A stretch of DNA of 36,488 bases from Suillus spraguei. Taxonomy: Eukaryota > Basidiomycota > Agaricomycetes > Boletales > Suillaceae. The position numbers were made by a program, and so were the translations under genes. Location of the stretch: contig JABCPU010000590.1 in the NCBI GenBank assembly GCA_016800925.1, positions 1-36,488 on the forward strand. Reading direction: 5' to 3'. The notes under the pieces are model-generated. The model did no database searches and was not told the origin of the DNA. It saw only the letters and a list, made by a program, of their open reading frames with translations. The stretch's first letter is position 1. Each line of letters starts with the position of its first letter. Below, piece by piece: positions 1 to 11,334 of this stretch.

Positions 1-124
1 CTCCCCTCTTCAGCTGCCTATTTTCCTCGTTAAGTCTGCCAAAATTAGCCTGGCTCTCGTTTCTGTACTTCATGTGCGCACATCCAAGTCAGTCGAATAT
101 GTTGGCACAATGAATTTTGAACTT
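1..124. other. Intergenic, left edge
   Basis: No reading frame or recognisable motif is seen here. It precedes the small inverted-repeat element that starts at 125. Confidence 0.5.
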
Positions 125-396
125 CATCAGGAAATTCACACATTCCTTGACGTGCCCTTATGCGGACTTATTTACACTTAACTGCCTTGGTGAAATTGAA
201 TCTACTTGTCCAAAATTTCAATGTGAATGAATTCAGAAAAAAAAGTTGAGATATATTAATATACATGTTTTATATTTATTTCGCACTCAAAAATATAAGA
301 TATGCCAGGTGAATGATGTGAGAGAGAGCAAACAAGTTTTGAGATAAGTGAGTTAAGCTGATTAAGCATGTTAAGGAATGTGTGAATTTCCTGATG
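125..396. mobile_element. MITE-like element with 24-bp perfect terminal inverted repeats
   Basis: The 24 bases at 125-148 are the exact reverse complement of 373-396. The similarity continues inward for about another 8 bases with mismatches. The 272-bp unit is AT-rich in the middle (runs of A and TATATT around 237-300) and has no coding capacity. Size, AT-rich core and terminal repeats fit a non-autonomous DNA transposon. I could not define a convincing target-site duplication (flanks read aactt and ttact), so the superfamily is open. Confidence 0.65.
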
Positions 397-1310
397 TTAC
401 TCTTCTGCCTCCCTAGCCTCATCTTCAAACTGTCATCGAAACAATTCAAACACCTGCTCTAGTTGCGTGACATCCATTGTAAAGAAAAACAGGTTTTTGG
501 GGGAGACGTAACGGGCGAGAAAGTATGTTTTGTGGGAAGACAGAAATGGGTGAGACAGAGGACGTGCCAGTGATAGGAGGTGTTTGAATAACCGGCGCTA
601 TTACTAAGCATAAACTGGTCTTATCATTGAAACATTACAGGTCACATCCTCGTCTACTCAATAACACAAAATACAAGTCTCGAATTATTTAGACCAAGGC
701 ACGCCTTCGGTCGGCTTTAAGACGATACATTTGTACTCACAATAGCAATTCTGGAAATACGATGTTTGCACAGTCCTGTGTCTCATTTGTCTCTGCAAAC
801 AGACACAGCGTCTCTTCGCGTTCTCACCCTCGATAGAGCTGTGTACAATTGACCATGAGCAAACGGATCCGTTTGAAGGTCACATTAGCCACTTCATTAG
901 TACCCAAATCAAGACTTTAGTGTGTTTATGATGTTCTAGAACTAGAATCTACAATTCTTCAGGCTAACCTCGAGCCCGCATATCAGACTCAGATGTCATG
1001 CACATGGACGACTTTTTCTATCAATATCACTATGAGGAGACACAGCTGCAGCCAGTAACTCCTCTCGGCTTTCAAAAGTCAGGTGCGAGACCAAGTAAAT
1101 CTAAAGGTCTTGATACTGATGTAGTAGATCGTCTTCCAAAGGCCGCACTAACCGTCAGGGAGCCACTAGTTATCTCCCAATAAGGTCATCCCATTAGCAT
1201 TGGTCAGTTTCCATCAGCTCGTCCGAGATAAAATGAGAGCTGCTGCGCATGTTCACCGTCATTCATTCTTTCACTGCTTCCCTCAAAGTTGTCGTATAGA
1301 CTATGAGAGG
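397..1310. other. Intergenic and probable 5' region of the P450 gene
   Basis: No gene is supported here. Short open frames at 998-1183 and 1200-1310 have no recognisable content. The frame at 1200 runs in phase into the P450 start, so an N-terminal extension cannot be excluded, but its residues do not look like a membrane anchor. No clear TATA box was found. Confidence 0.5.
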
Positions 1311-3294
1311 ATGCTCTACTTGACATTTGGGCTCAAAGTCCTAGGATTATTGGTCGCTCTCGTTCTGGCAGGCAATATCCTCCGTGCTAAAATACGATCA
1401 AGATCGCGCTTGCCTCTTCCTCCAGGACCTCCTGGATATTGGATGTTCCGAAACCCTCTACCAAAAGTCAAGTAAGATAAATGAAGCACTCTGGTTCTAC
1501 GTGAGCGCTAACAGTAAACGCATCACAGCCAATCTCAACAGTTTACTGAATGGATCAACACCTACGGGCCCGTCATCTCGCTTCGGGTCGGACCTGGCAA
1601 GGTCATGGTCATCATTGGTAGACATCAGGTAAGACAGTTTCAATATTGGTCACCGTGCGCTTTCATACTCACTTGTACAGGAATCAAATGACGTAATGGA
1701 GAAAGAAGGTGGTCTGCTAGCAGATCGCCCTCGTGCGGTTGCAGCAGGAGAGATTCTATCTCGCGGGCTACGTATGATCCTCACACCCGCAGGAGAGCAA
1801 TTCCGGAGACTTCGCAAGTTGCGTTGATATCTTTTCTTGGCGAATTGTTTTGCTGAAGTTATTTTGTCCAGGGCTGCGCACCCTTATCTTCAAGCGAAGG
1901 CTACAGAATCCTATGTGCCAATCCAGATGGACGCCGCCCGCGAGGTCATCCTTGACATTCTTGACAACCCTAAAGGACACCAAGCAGCTGCTAATCGGTG
2001 TGTGGTAGCTCGTGACTTATTCTATAACCTCCTAATACATCCAACGCAAGCTACGCCGTCTCGGTCATCTTGCGTGTCACGTATGGGAAGTCTACGCCTA
2101 CCGCCACGAATGCTCCCGAAATCATTATGATCCACAAAGTGCACAGGCGCTTCCAGATGCTCATGCGACCTGGAGCGTTCCTGATAGAGCGCTACCCAAT
2201 CTTAAAATACGTCCCGGGTTACACAACAGAGTTGAAGGAATGGAGTAGAGAAGAGAGTCAGGTCTTCCATGACCAACTCGATCGTGTTTCAAGAGAATTG
2301 GTTGGTTCCTTCAACGCCACCTAACTTCCAGTTGTTTGTAGGCGACCGGCAAAGCCAGTCCCTCGTTTACTCGATATCTTCTTGAGAACCAGTCCACACA
2401 CAAGCTTTCACAAGAAGAAATGGCCTATCTTGCTGGATCGCTCTTTGGCGCCGGTTCAGACACGGTTGCTGTGGCAATCATGTATGTCGTCATGGCTTCC
2501 GCATGTTATCCCAAGGCGCAGGAGAAAGTGCAAGAGCAGCTGGATATCGTCGTTGGTCGTGACAGAGGTATGCTAAAGCTCATCTTAGTGAACGAATATC
2601 GACCCAGTTGTTACAGCTCCCACATTCGATGACTACGATTCGCTTCCGCAGATAGAAGCGTTCATGCTAGAATGTCTTCGCTGGAGGCCTGTGACAACTC
2701 TTGGATTTGCTCACCGTGCATCGGCTGATATCGTTTATGTACGTTCCCAGTGCTCTGGCACGATTTTTTGATTCTTATGGGTGCTCGAGCAGAAGGGCAT
2801 GTGTATCCCAGAGGGCGCCATCGTTTTTGGCAATCATTGGTACAGAATAGTATACATTCTAGTTAAATGTATGTGCTAATCACCCATTAACAGGGCGATC
2901 TCACGCGATCCTAGTGTTTACCCTAACCCTGACCAGTTTGATCCTGAGAGGTGGATCAATAGCAAAGGCAAGGTCCGGGAAGACCCCAGTTTTCCTTTAT
3001 ATGGCTTCGGACGGAGGTACGGCCTTTCCTGATGCTGAACTAAGCAGAACCGCGCTGAAGAACTGCAGAATCTGCCCCGGGCGGTACATAGCGGATCGTT
3101 CGATCTTCATCAACACCGCGCTCCTCCTGTGGTCGTTCAAGATTACTCAGGACCCGGAGAACCCGATTGATGACATGGGCTTCGTGGACGGCGTGGTTGC
3201 GCACCCCAAACCGTTCACTGCCTGTTTTCAGCCGCGGTTTGGGGATGAGGCGTCATTGAGGAATGTGATGACTCAATACGGGCAGGGGTTGTAG
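1311..3294 (+). CDS. Cytochrome P450 monooxygenase, intact, 10 exons
   Basis: Heme-thiolate monooxygenase expected to be anchored in the ER membrane and to oxidise a small lipophilic substrate. Exons by splice reading: 1311-1471, 1529-1628, 1681-1817, 1872-1997, 2051-2300, 2342-2567, 2617-2738, 2793-2839, 2894-3016, 3069-3294. All introns are GT-AG, 41-57 nt, and the joined frame gives 505 residues, normal for fungal P450s. An N-terminal hydrophobic anchor (residues 2-22) precedes the proline-rich hinge LPLPPGPPG (34-42). Helix I carries AGSDT (295-299), the ExxR motif is E352-R355, and the heme loop is YGFGRRICPG with Cys433. The layout resembles basidiomycete P450s annotated as O-methylsterigmatocystin oxidoreductase-like; the family number and substrate cannot be told from sequence. 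The start at 1311 puts the anchor at residue 2; an upstream in-frame Met at 1231 is possible. No pathway partners lie nearby. Confidence 0.93.
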
Positions 3295-3343
3295 GATCTT
3301 CGTGGCTTGTACATGCCCTTGGGATATGCTGATGTTTGTACTA

Positions 3344-4499
3344 TTAGCGAGACATTGTATTGTTTTTGGAATATCGAACTTCAACGTGGCTGCCTGAGGT
3401 CTCCTGATCATGATGATCAACTTGCATTACTGGCGTCCAACACAATGGTATAGTCGGTCGATCATCTTTACTGAGCTTCAACGAATGCATCGTGGAACTA
3501 AGATGGTCATAAGGATGTAACCCGAGAAAGACAGCACCGATGACCTGTTTACAACCGGAGACTGCCATCAACAGTCGAATCGCCGAACCATCACCCCGGT
3601 TAGGCGTTAAACGAGCGACCTTCTCGGGTCGTTGATCATCAGTCACTGATGCCTGCACGGACGAAGCGGATACATCAGTACGTTTTCTTTTCCTCTCCAA
3701 TTTCGCCTTCTCCCTCGTCGTCAACTTATCAAACTCATCGTGTAAATGCGCCTTTAACTTGGGCATGCTTTCCATGGTACGGTCGCACTGCCAACAACAG
3801 AGGTCGCCGTCCTTTAAGAGTGGCTCGTACTGTCTGGCATCGAGTTTAATCATCTACCGAACAAATCCCAAAATTCTGTGGTTAGTGTGGAACTACCGGC
3901 ATCCTTTGATGCGCAACGCACTCTTTGATAATACGAAGGCACGGCATCGAACCACGAAAGGACATCTTTCAAGTGCAAAAAGAAACCTAAGCTAGGATGA
4001 AACGAATTGTAGTGCTTCTTCAACTTCATCTTCGGAGAATGCAAGTCTGCAGAAAGCACATGCAAATGGAGGTGTCTGAAACGATGGGATGAACTTGACA
4101 AAAACCATCAAGATAGATAGACAAACGCTCACTCCATGCTCGAAATCGGGTGAAACCCCATCCAATGTCCCACTTGAACTTATACAGTTTCATCATCTCT
4201 TCCTCAATCATATTCTTCACGTTATTCGCTTCCTCGTTCAAGTTCATGAGCACCTCCTTTGCGGTGCTTTTCTCACATCGAAGCAAAGAACGCAAGTCTG
4301 TGAGATGGCGTGCACTCAATGGCGGCTGGATTCGGGGTATGACCAGAAAGTGAAAGATGGATTTGGGGAACGCATCGAAGACCGTCAGACATGTTTCTGA
4401 GTGAGAGAGTAGGATCGATGGTGGCAGAGTGGCTGGATTGGGTTTGCATGCATATCTGCGGAAGACGGCGAGATTGGGGGCAGAAGGTGCAGTCGTCAT
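3344..4499 (-). pseudogene. hnt3: Aprataxin-type DNA deadenylase (HIT plus zinc finger) with a 1-nt frameshift
   Basis: Aprataxin removes AMP from abortive DNA-ligation ends in the nucleus. Exons on the minus strand: 4499-4133, 4075-3922, 3853-3344; introns of 57 and 68 nt are GT-AG. Exon 2 begins with the HIT histidines HLHLHV and continues through a segment ending KKHYNSF, both characteristic of aprataxin. Exon 3 holds CWQC, then H and E spaced as in the C2HE zinc finger of fungal aprataxins, followed by a KRKRK nuclear-signal-like stretch. Phase is wrong by exactly one base: exon 1 is open throughout, but the frame leading into the HIT motif is recovered only if one T is missing at about 4164-4165 (minus GACATTGG). 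Corrected length is about 343 residues. It could be a true lesion or a sequencing error in a T run. It converges on the P450 gene with a gap of only 49 bp. The last 60 or so residues are poorly conserved and may include another intron. Confidence 0.8.
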
Positions 4500-4984
4500 G
4501 TGTGCAGCCTAACCTATGCTTCTGGGATGGCAGTTAGATATATATCGCCGTGATGCCACTGGACTGTAGTACAGCTCCACCCTACAATAAGGATGCATAA
4601 TGGGGCTACTTATTGGGCCCATCATAGAAACGTATTACATGTACTGACCTTAAGCGCGCCATTGAACACAAAGGATCGGCCCTAGTAGGTTGGTCTAGTG
4701 ATTAGGTGATCTCGGATCTACTAGTACGTCAATGAAAATTTCTTCAATACGAGGAATTCGGGAATGAACATTCAAGTTGGAGTAGTGGTTTGTATGAGCC
4801 TAACGGTACTCAGCACTAGTCCGTGCCATCCTGAGTATACCATGCCCAGTGAAATTGGTTGATTTGAAGTCAATGATCGCGGCTGTGATTGAAGCCGGCG
4901 GTTGCCAGCAGTATATTAAACGTGGACTTATGTAAGTATGGCCTGTAACCGAGCAGGTGCTGGGATAATCAAGGCATGTAACCA
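4500..4984. other. Intergenic between aprataxin and decayed gene
   Basis: It contains the upstream region of the minus-strand aprataxin gene. No coding or repeat signal is supported. Confidence 0.5.
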
Positions 4985-6252
4985 CCTTGTAATAACAGAC
5001 CCAAGCAATCCAGGCGTTCGAATTGATCGATGATCACCGTATATTTGGACGGATTCATGGTGTGACGATAGAAAATGTATCCTTTTTGCAGAACGCTCTC
5101 ACGTCGCGGTATACCATCCGATTTTTGGCGCCTGACAGCAGTTCACAGCCTTGCATCCCTCGTCGATTTGTCACTCACGGCAAACTATATACTCACCACA
5201 GATGTGGACTTGGCTCACTCAATCGAATGCGCAACGCAAGTTCGTCGAGCTTATATTCGATCGAACCGGAAAATATTATCTAAACTGGGATCCACCCTCA
5301 GAGATTACAGTGCGTTTATCAGTAGCTCAGATCGTCTTTCGTTGGACGCTAACGTTGGGCAGGTTGGGTCATTCGGATTGGTCGACAGAGCCACAGGCAA
5401 TTTTTTTTACCGAAAGGTTCCATCTACTCCAACGATTTCCGGCCACTTCTCCTCCGTGCAGGTATGGACCCCAACTCTGACGGGCATCATCCTAAAGACT
5501 GTCCGGAAGAGTCTGAATTCACTACTTGGTCAAAAAATGTGAAAAGGGTCGAATTGAACGTTAAATCTCACGCGTGAGTCACAAAGTCATCCGTCCTGAG
5601 ATCGCATTCTCATCAGTTTTGAACCTGGGATTGCTGAAGCTAGTATCAAAGGAACATGGCAGGTCAAAAAAGGAGCTACCGGCGCTGTTTTGCTCATGAA
5701 TAAACCTCGCATAAAAACATCACTCCAGATGCCCTTGGGAAGCTCTCGAACATCGAGCTCCTTTAGTCAATGCACCTCGTTACCAAGGTCTTTTATTGTC
5801 CTGCCTTCTCCATGTACCTCTCAGATAAGAGCCAGTGCGTCATTTCCTCTGAAACTAATATAATTATCTAGGTGCAGGCGGAGAAAATATCAGCATCACT
5901 CTTTTAGGTTCCGCTCCCGTTGTAGCGCCCGTGGGCAGTGCTGGTGCGATGGCTGAGGTGAAATGGTGGAGCAACACGCAAGCTGGATTAGCACGCAATG
6001 GATGCAAGACGGAGCATTGCTTTACTCCCTTGTATGAACTTCTGCATGTTAGGCTTCCCCGCAATAGGCGGGCGACGCCATCCCCTGAACGCACAGGCGA
6101 TCAATTGTGAGTGCAATCATTACATTAGGCTGATGTGTCGGTTAACCGAACAGGGTATCAGATGGGTTACCCCTCTTCTCCCGTGGGCGCCTCTCAATGA
6201 GAATGGTCAAGAGGTACCGATGTACATTAACGCGAGTATCACATCTTGCTAG
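4985..6252 (+). pseudogene. Decayed copy of a conserved basidiomycete protein of unknown function
   Basis: Coherent protein-like segments appear in order but in shifting frames: ITDPSNPGVRIDR (about 4996), a segment with RYTIRFLAPD (about 5110), MWTWLTQSN...FDRTGKYYLNWDPP (about 5201-5295), then after a plausible intron VGSFGLVDRATG (about 5361), KVFYCPAFSMYLSDKS (about 5788), LLGSAPV...VKWWSNTQAGLARNGC (about 5902-6005), TPSPERTGDQL and a tail WAPLNENGQEVP (about 6188). From memory these resemble a family of fungal hypothetical proteins common in Agaricomycetes; no function is known to me. At least one frameshift (near 5195-5205) and stops prevent a single intact product even when introns are allowed. 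Only short open frames remain. It could be a fast-evolving gene with misread introns, but the frame changes at non-GT-AG positions favour decay. Confidence 0.5.
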
Positions 6253-6580
6253 TCAATCTCAGCATTTGATGACTCCTTGAACAGCAAGATACGGATTCCG
6301 GTGACTCCGAGGAAGAATGAAGACTCTAACGACGTACTCCAAGGAATAATCATTGACATCAATATCCAAATACTAACTCGCTCTCTGTAGTACAAATATT
6401 GACGTGTTTGTGCTGAGATTGAGATTCATGACGAGCTTGCATGATATCTGTAATACCAACAACAAGCATTGTAACTCTCATTCAGGCTGTACAGAACACC
6501 TTGGAATACTCACGATATCAAATAAAGAACCATGTGACAATGTTTAAAACAGGTTGTACATGCTGGATGATGATCTCACC
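6253..6580. other. Intergenic, nothing supported
   Basis: No gene or repeat is recognised between the decayed gene and the dispersed repeat. Confidence 0.5.
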
Positions 6581-7711
6581 GTCCTTACTCCGAGGTCTGA
6601 TAACAGGGACGCGGAATTTTTATCCCAGTGATGCTACTAATGTGAAGATCCATCTTGTGACACTGATGAATCGATGACGGTCCAGATGCACATGAATCAC
6701 TTGACGACATAATAACTTAAAGGCGGCAAAATTCAAATTCTACAGCCCTGCACATAACTTTTAAATCTTAGTGGCATTCACAACCGTGGGTACAAATCCA
6801 ATGAATGATGTGTACCTCAGTGCATAGCGATTATATATTTTTCCGACCATTTACAAGAGAATCCAGTTAGTTCTGAAGGTTGTGCATTGTTCCTAAGAGA
6901 GCAATAGACGGGATTTTTGTCAAAAAAAATAAACAATCAACAAAATAATAACCCAAATGACGGCTGGCGAGTTCAACACTCAGATCATTTTCTTGGTCGA
7001 TGATAGACGATAGTCAATAGCAGGTCCCTGCCAGTGAGCTAGCCTGGGGTGAGGTTCTGTACAAAACATGTTTAAAACATGAGGATTGATCTCATTCTAC
7101 ACATCATGACCTCAGCGGTATTATGGCTATTGCGTCTGGGGCTTAACAGATGAGGGACCTCGCTAGAATATTTCCCAGCTGATGTGGCAAAATTTTACAA
7201 TGTTCAGCGACAGGGGCCAAAGACAATACCGAGGAAAATGTACTCCGACTCAGAATATACAATGTACACGAAGGTGTGCAAGTGGGCCCGGGAATCGTAA
7301 GCGTTCATTAGCATTGGTTGAAAATTTCATATAGAATTCGTTAAATAAATGGGGACGAATTGCCAACATATGAAATATGATAAGGGTCGACGAGATGATG
7401 AGATGATTAACAGAATGTGTACCACCAATATTATCGGAGAGGGAAAATGATCATCTAACATACAAAGTTCAGCGACACACCCGGATTATGAGCGATTCAA
7501 GGTCAGATCGCTGAGGCCTGTGCCTAAATTGAACTGTTGAAATGTGTTCATGATGTTCTGCATGAAATCTTCCCATACAGCCATACGCCCCCATAGGAGC
7601 TTTACACGTCGCGTTGAGGGATTTATCGAAAACGTACGTTGACGAACGCATGAAATACCAAAACTTGTTTGGAGCGGCAACCAGATCGAAGGGATAAGCC
7701 TGAGCTGTCCA
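6581..7711. repeat. Dispersed 1.1-kb repeat, copy 1
   Basis: This stretch matches 23373-24541 in the same orientation over essentially its full length, with scattered substitutions and small indels (roughly 90 percent identical by eye). Homology starts at GTCCTTACTC and ends near CTGTCCA. A minus-strand segment (about 7486-7590) reads LLWGRMAVWEDFMQNIMN after a possible intron, but no known domain is seen. Neither copy shows a clear target duplication or terminal inverted repeats. It may be a non-autonomous retroelement fragment or a copied genomic segment. Confidence 0.8.
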
Positions 7712-9420
7712 GAGTGAGATCGGTTGCAGAAGTGGGACTTCGCTGTCGAAAATGACATCACATCACGTGTTGACTCCTTACTAATAATGACCGGTACTTG
7801 AGGAGGCACGGATATGAGGTAAGCAAGGTACGTAGAGCAGGCACGTGTGCCAGAGAGCAGCCAGGGAGAGGATGCATGACAACAATCTGGTAGTTAGCCT
7901 GTTTTTATGCACACTATTATAACCTGAATGATAGAGGGTGGGATAACTCGATCCCTTTATTTACAAATTCATCTTTCCTCCATATCGAGCCACATTTATG
8001 TTAATTGTTACCAATACAAAGTTAACTATGACAATTTCATTTGTTCACCGGTTCACTGGTGAAAGTAGTAGTAGAAACCTGAGAGGAAATGATAAGCTGA
8101 GAGCTGGTCACTGACTCAACACTGACTCACAGGTTTCACTTACTGGCGACTCCGAGTACGGTCGACCCTGACCATGACAACGGCTACTAATCAGTAAACC
8201 CGTGAGTTCTTGCTGGTGATTGTGATTATTTGCCTTTATTATGGGTATATATTACCTTATCTAATATACGCATAATCGCCGGCTCGGGTGCTATTTCGTC
8301 CACCCTGTCATGCTGTGTTGTTTTTTTGCGCGTGTGTTGTTGCGAACGCTGATGGCCTCATCCTTTGTGTCCTCGTTGGCCATGGCGACCTCTGCATCAT
8401 TTCACGGTCTTCAGAATGGAAGCAGGTATCAAATCGACAAAAACAATTACTGGCGGTACAACGCTTCATCGCCACACCGGAAATGGGTGATATTCGTGTC
8501 AATGTGTTCACTTTTGGTGCCAACGCCGCATCTGTTGAAGACGGCATCTATCTATTGGATGCGAGGACAATTGTTGGACCTATCATTGATGATGATGGCA
8601 AGTCTGCGCATTCTCTTCATCTCTTTGCTAATGATGTGTCACGTTTCCAATGACCTTTGCTGTGCAATCAGCAATCGTCCATGAATACTGTTCGGAGGAA
8701 TTACCTTCATAGATTTTCGGCAGGCGGGTCCCATTTTCAGCGGAACAGGAGAGACCGCGACTCTCGCATCGTCGGTAAGGTCATGGACATCATGACATAG
8801 CATTCGCATATCGAGTCTCATCACAGCAATTTGGACCATGGGGACCTGCAATTCACCGCTTTCGTAGATCGTATTGGCGACCATAGAATCTTAGTCGGCC
8901 CACCCCGGAGTACCTCCTCATCGCCTAGATCTCAAACAAAACTGCATCCCCCTTTCTCAATGCATCAACTTTTCGTTACATGAGTGGGAACGCGAAAGTT
9001 TTTTTAGGAGCAAATATTACTGTACAAATATACTACTGTAGACACATTTCAGAGTGGCTATGCAAGTATCACAGTATGCCGTCCGAGAGTCGACCGAAGG
9101 CGTGTCCTTGTAAGCTAATATCACAGAAAGATTTCCTATATATTCCTTTATATTGCAATATAAGACTATATACTTTCCTCACGAGTTCTCTGATGCAGTA
9201 CTATAAGTATCGAAGCTAAGCGCCTGCAACTTGAAATCAAAGTGTCGTAACTTAACACAAAATGAATTCCAAACACTTTATAGCTGTTTGCATAAATGAT
9301 GACAGTGTGCGCCCTAAGCGCTGAGTGCTCCCTCCTCCACTAACGTGGGACTCGGAGACGTACCATAACTAGTAGCAGATCCACAGACATCTCAGTTCTG
9401 GCTAGATACGGCCATGGCCC
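7712..9420. other. Long stretch without a supported gene
   Basis: Overlapping open frames at 8288-8653 and 8310-8684 (+) and 8639-8884 (-) reach 81-124 codons. None shows a recognisable domain, and two plus frames of similar length overlap, which argues against coding. A Ser-rich or hydrophobic start is seen in the 8310 frame but is not convincing. No repeat or transposon end was identified. Confidence 0.4.
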
Positions 9421-9505
9421 ATCAGAAAAATATAATTCGCTACAGAGTGTTACAAAGTGTTACAGAGTGCTTTGTAATACTCGGTAATAAATTACGTTTT
9501 CTGAT
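9421..9505. repeat. 85-bp imperfect hairpin (fold-back) sequence
   Basis: The two halves are imperfect reverse complements. The inner arms 9445-9457 and 9470-9482 (GAGTGTTACAAAG and its complement) differ at one base around a 12-nt loop. The outer ends ATCAGAAAA (9421) and TTTTCTGAT (9497-9505) also pair. It could be a remnant fold-back MITE or a structured RNA; it has no coding capacity. Confidence 0.55.
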
Positions 9506-9820
9506 AGGCTGACGCCTCGACCTTCTTCGGATACGATACAATAGACCAATGGGTTGCTAGTATCTGTCCCTACTAGCTCATCACGCAACATACGGAAATG
9601 AACGTGAAGCAAGTCAATGACCGTTTGAACTATGGGTAAACTGGTGAATTACAAATTCCTGCCACCTGGTATCAGAAGGTAACAATCTCTTGCCACATTT
9701 TATCAGGAAGCCGAATTCTCGCACTCGTGATGATTCGATTTGCAACTATCTTGTCATCGCTTTTTCAAGGGGGACGTTTCATACGTGGCTAGTACTAAGG
9801 TGCCCAACATTGCCATCGCA
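9506..9820. other. Upstream region of the protease gene
   Basis: No coding signal is supported. It lies between the hairpin and the protease core promoter. Confidence 0.4.
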
Positions 9821-9821
9821 C

Positions 9822-9829
9822 ATATATAA
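9822..9829 (+). promoter_or_regulatory. TATA-box-like element of the protease gene
   Basis: ATATATAA lies about 37-44 bp upstream of the protease ATG at 9866. That leaves a short leader, which is plausible for a highly expressed secreted enzyme. Confidence 0.45.
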
Positions 9830-9865
9830 TAGGCCACTGAGTGTGATGTTACTTTCCAGCACGCT

Positions 9866-11334
9866 ATGTTCCCCGCTGCATTGTTAACACTTCTGCTGGT
9901 TTTTTCAATCACTGGATCGCCCGTTAAAGCTGGCAATTCCCCTATCTCCGTCCCCCTTACCAGTAGGCTACACTTCTCCAATGGTACTAATAATCTTTTG
10001 GAGCGCGATAGAGCTCGTGTGAAGGCCCTTAGGGATCCCAGCATGCATGGAAAAAGGTTGGCTAACGTCCCTCTGAGAAACGATGAAATGGGCTACTCCC
10101 TAGCAGTTGGCATTGGCAACCCCCCAAAAACTTGTAAGTTCGATACTGAGAAAACATGCGGCTGCTAATGTATTATTGAAGACAACTTGCTTCTCGACAG
10201 CGGTAGCGGGAACACATGGATCCGTGCCTCTGCGTACGTGGAAACCAGCACCACTGGCTTTTGCACTGGCCGACCTGTAGGGGTCACTTACACGTCTGGC
10301 TCCTTCTCTGGTGTGGCATTCAATGATATCATAAATTGAATATTTACGATTATTCATAGGAACTGAGTGGCTCGACTATGTCACTATCGGTCCTGGGCTC
10401 ACTGTCGTCAAGCAGTCCATCGGTGTTGCTGCAGAATCAGCAGGCTTTGATTATTTTGACGGTATCATTGGCATCGGGCCTGTAGCCTCGACAGTCGGCA
10501 CCCTACTAGAATTACCGACAGAGCCGATCCCGACTGTCACTGACAGCTTGTTTAGCCAAGGCCTCATTTCTGAAAACTTTCTTGGTATCCTTTACCAGCC
10601 CTACGTCGATTCGCCGCAAGAAGCCACTGGACAAATCACCTTTGGTGGAACTGACGATACCAAGTACAATGGTAACATTGTATACATGTAAGCTACCTCG
10701 GCTCCTAGATCCATCCAGACTGATAGCAATTGTTTTGTTTCAGTTCTATCACCGACATCGGGGGTTCACGGGACGTTTGGGGTATCAAATCGAGAATGAC
10801 ATACGACAACGAAGTGATCTTAAGATCTACCGTTGGTATCGTCGATTCTGGCACCACCTTAATCTTCATTGCCAGTGGTGTGTATCTACTGGAGTGCAGC
10901 GAGTAATGATGGTCTAATTAGCGTTCGATAGATGCCTATCAGAAGTACAGGCGGAAAACCGGCGCTAAATACGATCGTGTGACCGAACTTCTCACTATCT
11001 CCAAAAAAGAGTACGGTGCCCTACGGAACTTGAACTTCCATATTGGCGGGGTGCGTCAATTCTGTCAGCCCATACGCCCCTTGTTCACCATTCTGCACAG
11101 CAAACCTACAGTCTCAGCCGTAATGCCCAAATATGGCCTCGTTCTATCAACTCCCTGATTGGTGGTAAAACGGGTTCCATGTATCTCGTCGTTTGCGACC
11201 TTGACACGATCAGCAGCCAAGATGACTTTCATCTTGGCTACGTATTCATGCAGCGCTTCTACGTTGCGTATGATGCCACCAACTCTCGCATCGGTTTTGC
11301 CAAGACCGCGTTCACTGCAGCCACCACCAACTAA
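9866..11334 (+). CDS. Secreted aspartic protease (pepsin family A1), intact, 6 exons
   Basis: Extracellular acid endopeptidase of the polyporopepsin type. Exons: 9866-10133, 10182-10310, 10360-10687, 10744-10877, 10932-11050, 11101-11334; all introns are GT-AG (48-61 nt) and phases agree, giving 403 residues. A signal peptide (about residues 1-22, ending near SPVKA) and a basic propeptide precede the mature enzyme. The first catalytic motif is DSGSGNTW with Asp95; most family members have DTGS, so Thr to Ser is a mild variant. The second is VDSGTT with Asp276. Typical A1 landmarks follow: FDGIIGIGP near residue 160, NAQIWP and VCDLD near the C-terminus, and a final strand FYVAYD...IGFAKTA. 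There is no C-terminal GPI signal. It has no cluster partners. Confidence 0.93.

Noticed and set aside
8288..8684. Two overlapping plus-strand frames of 121 and 124 codons
   Set aside because: They overlap in different frames, have no recognisable domain, and show no promoter or splice support. Probably chance frames.
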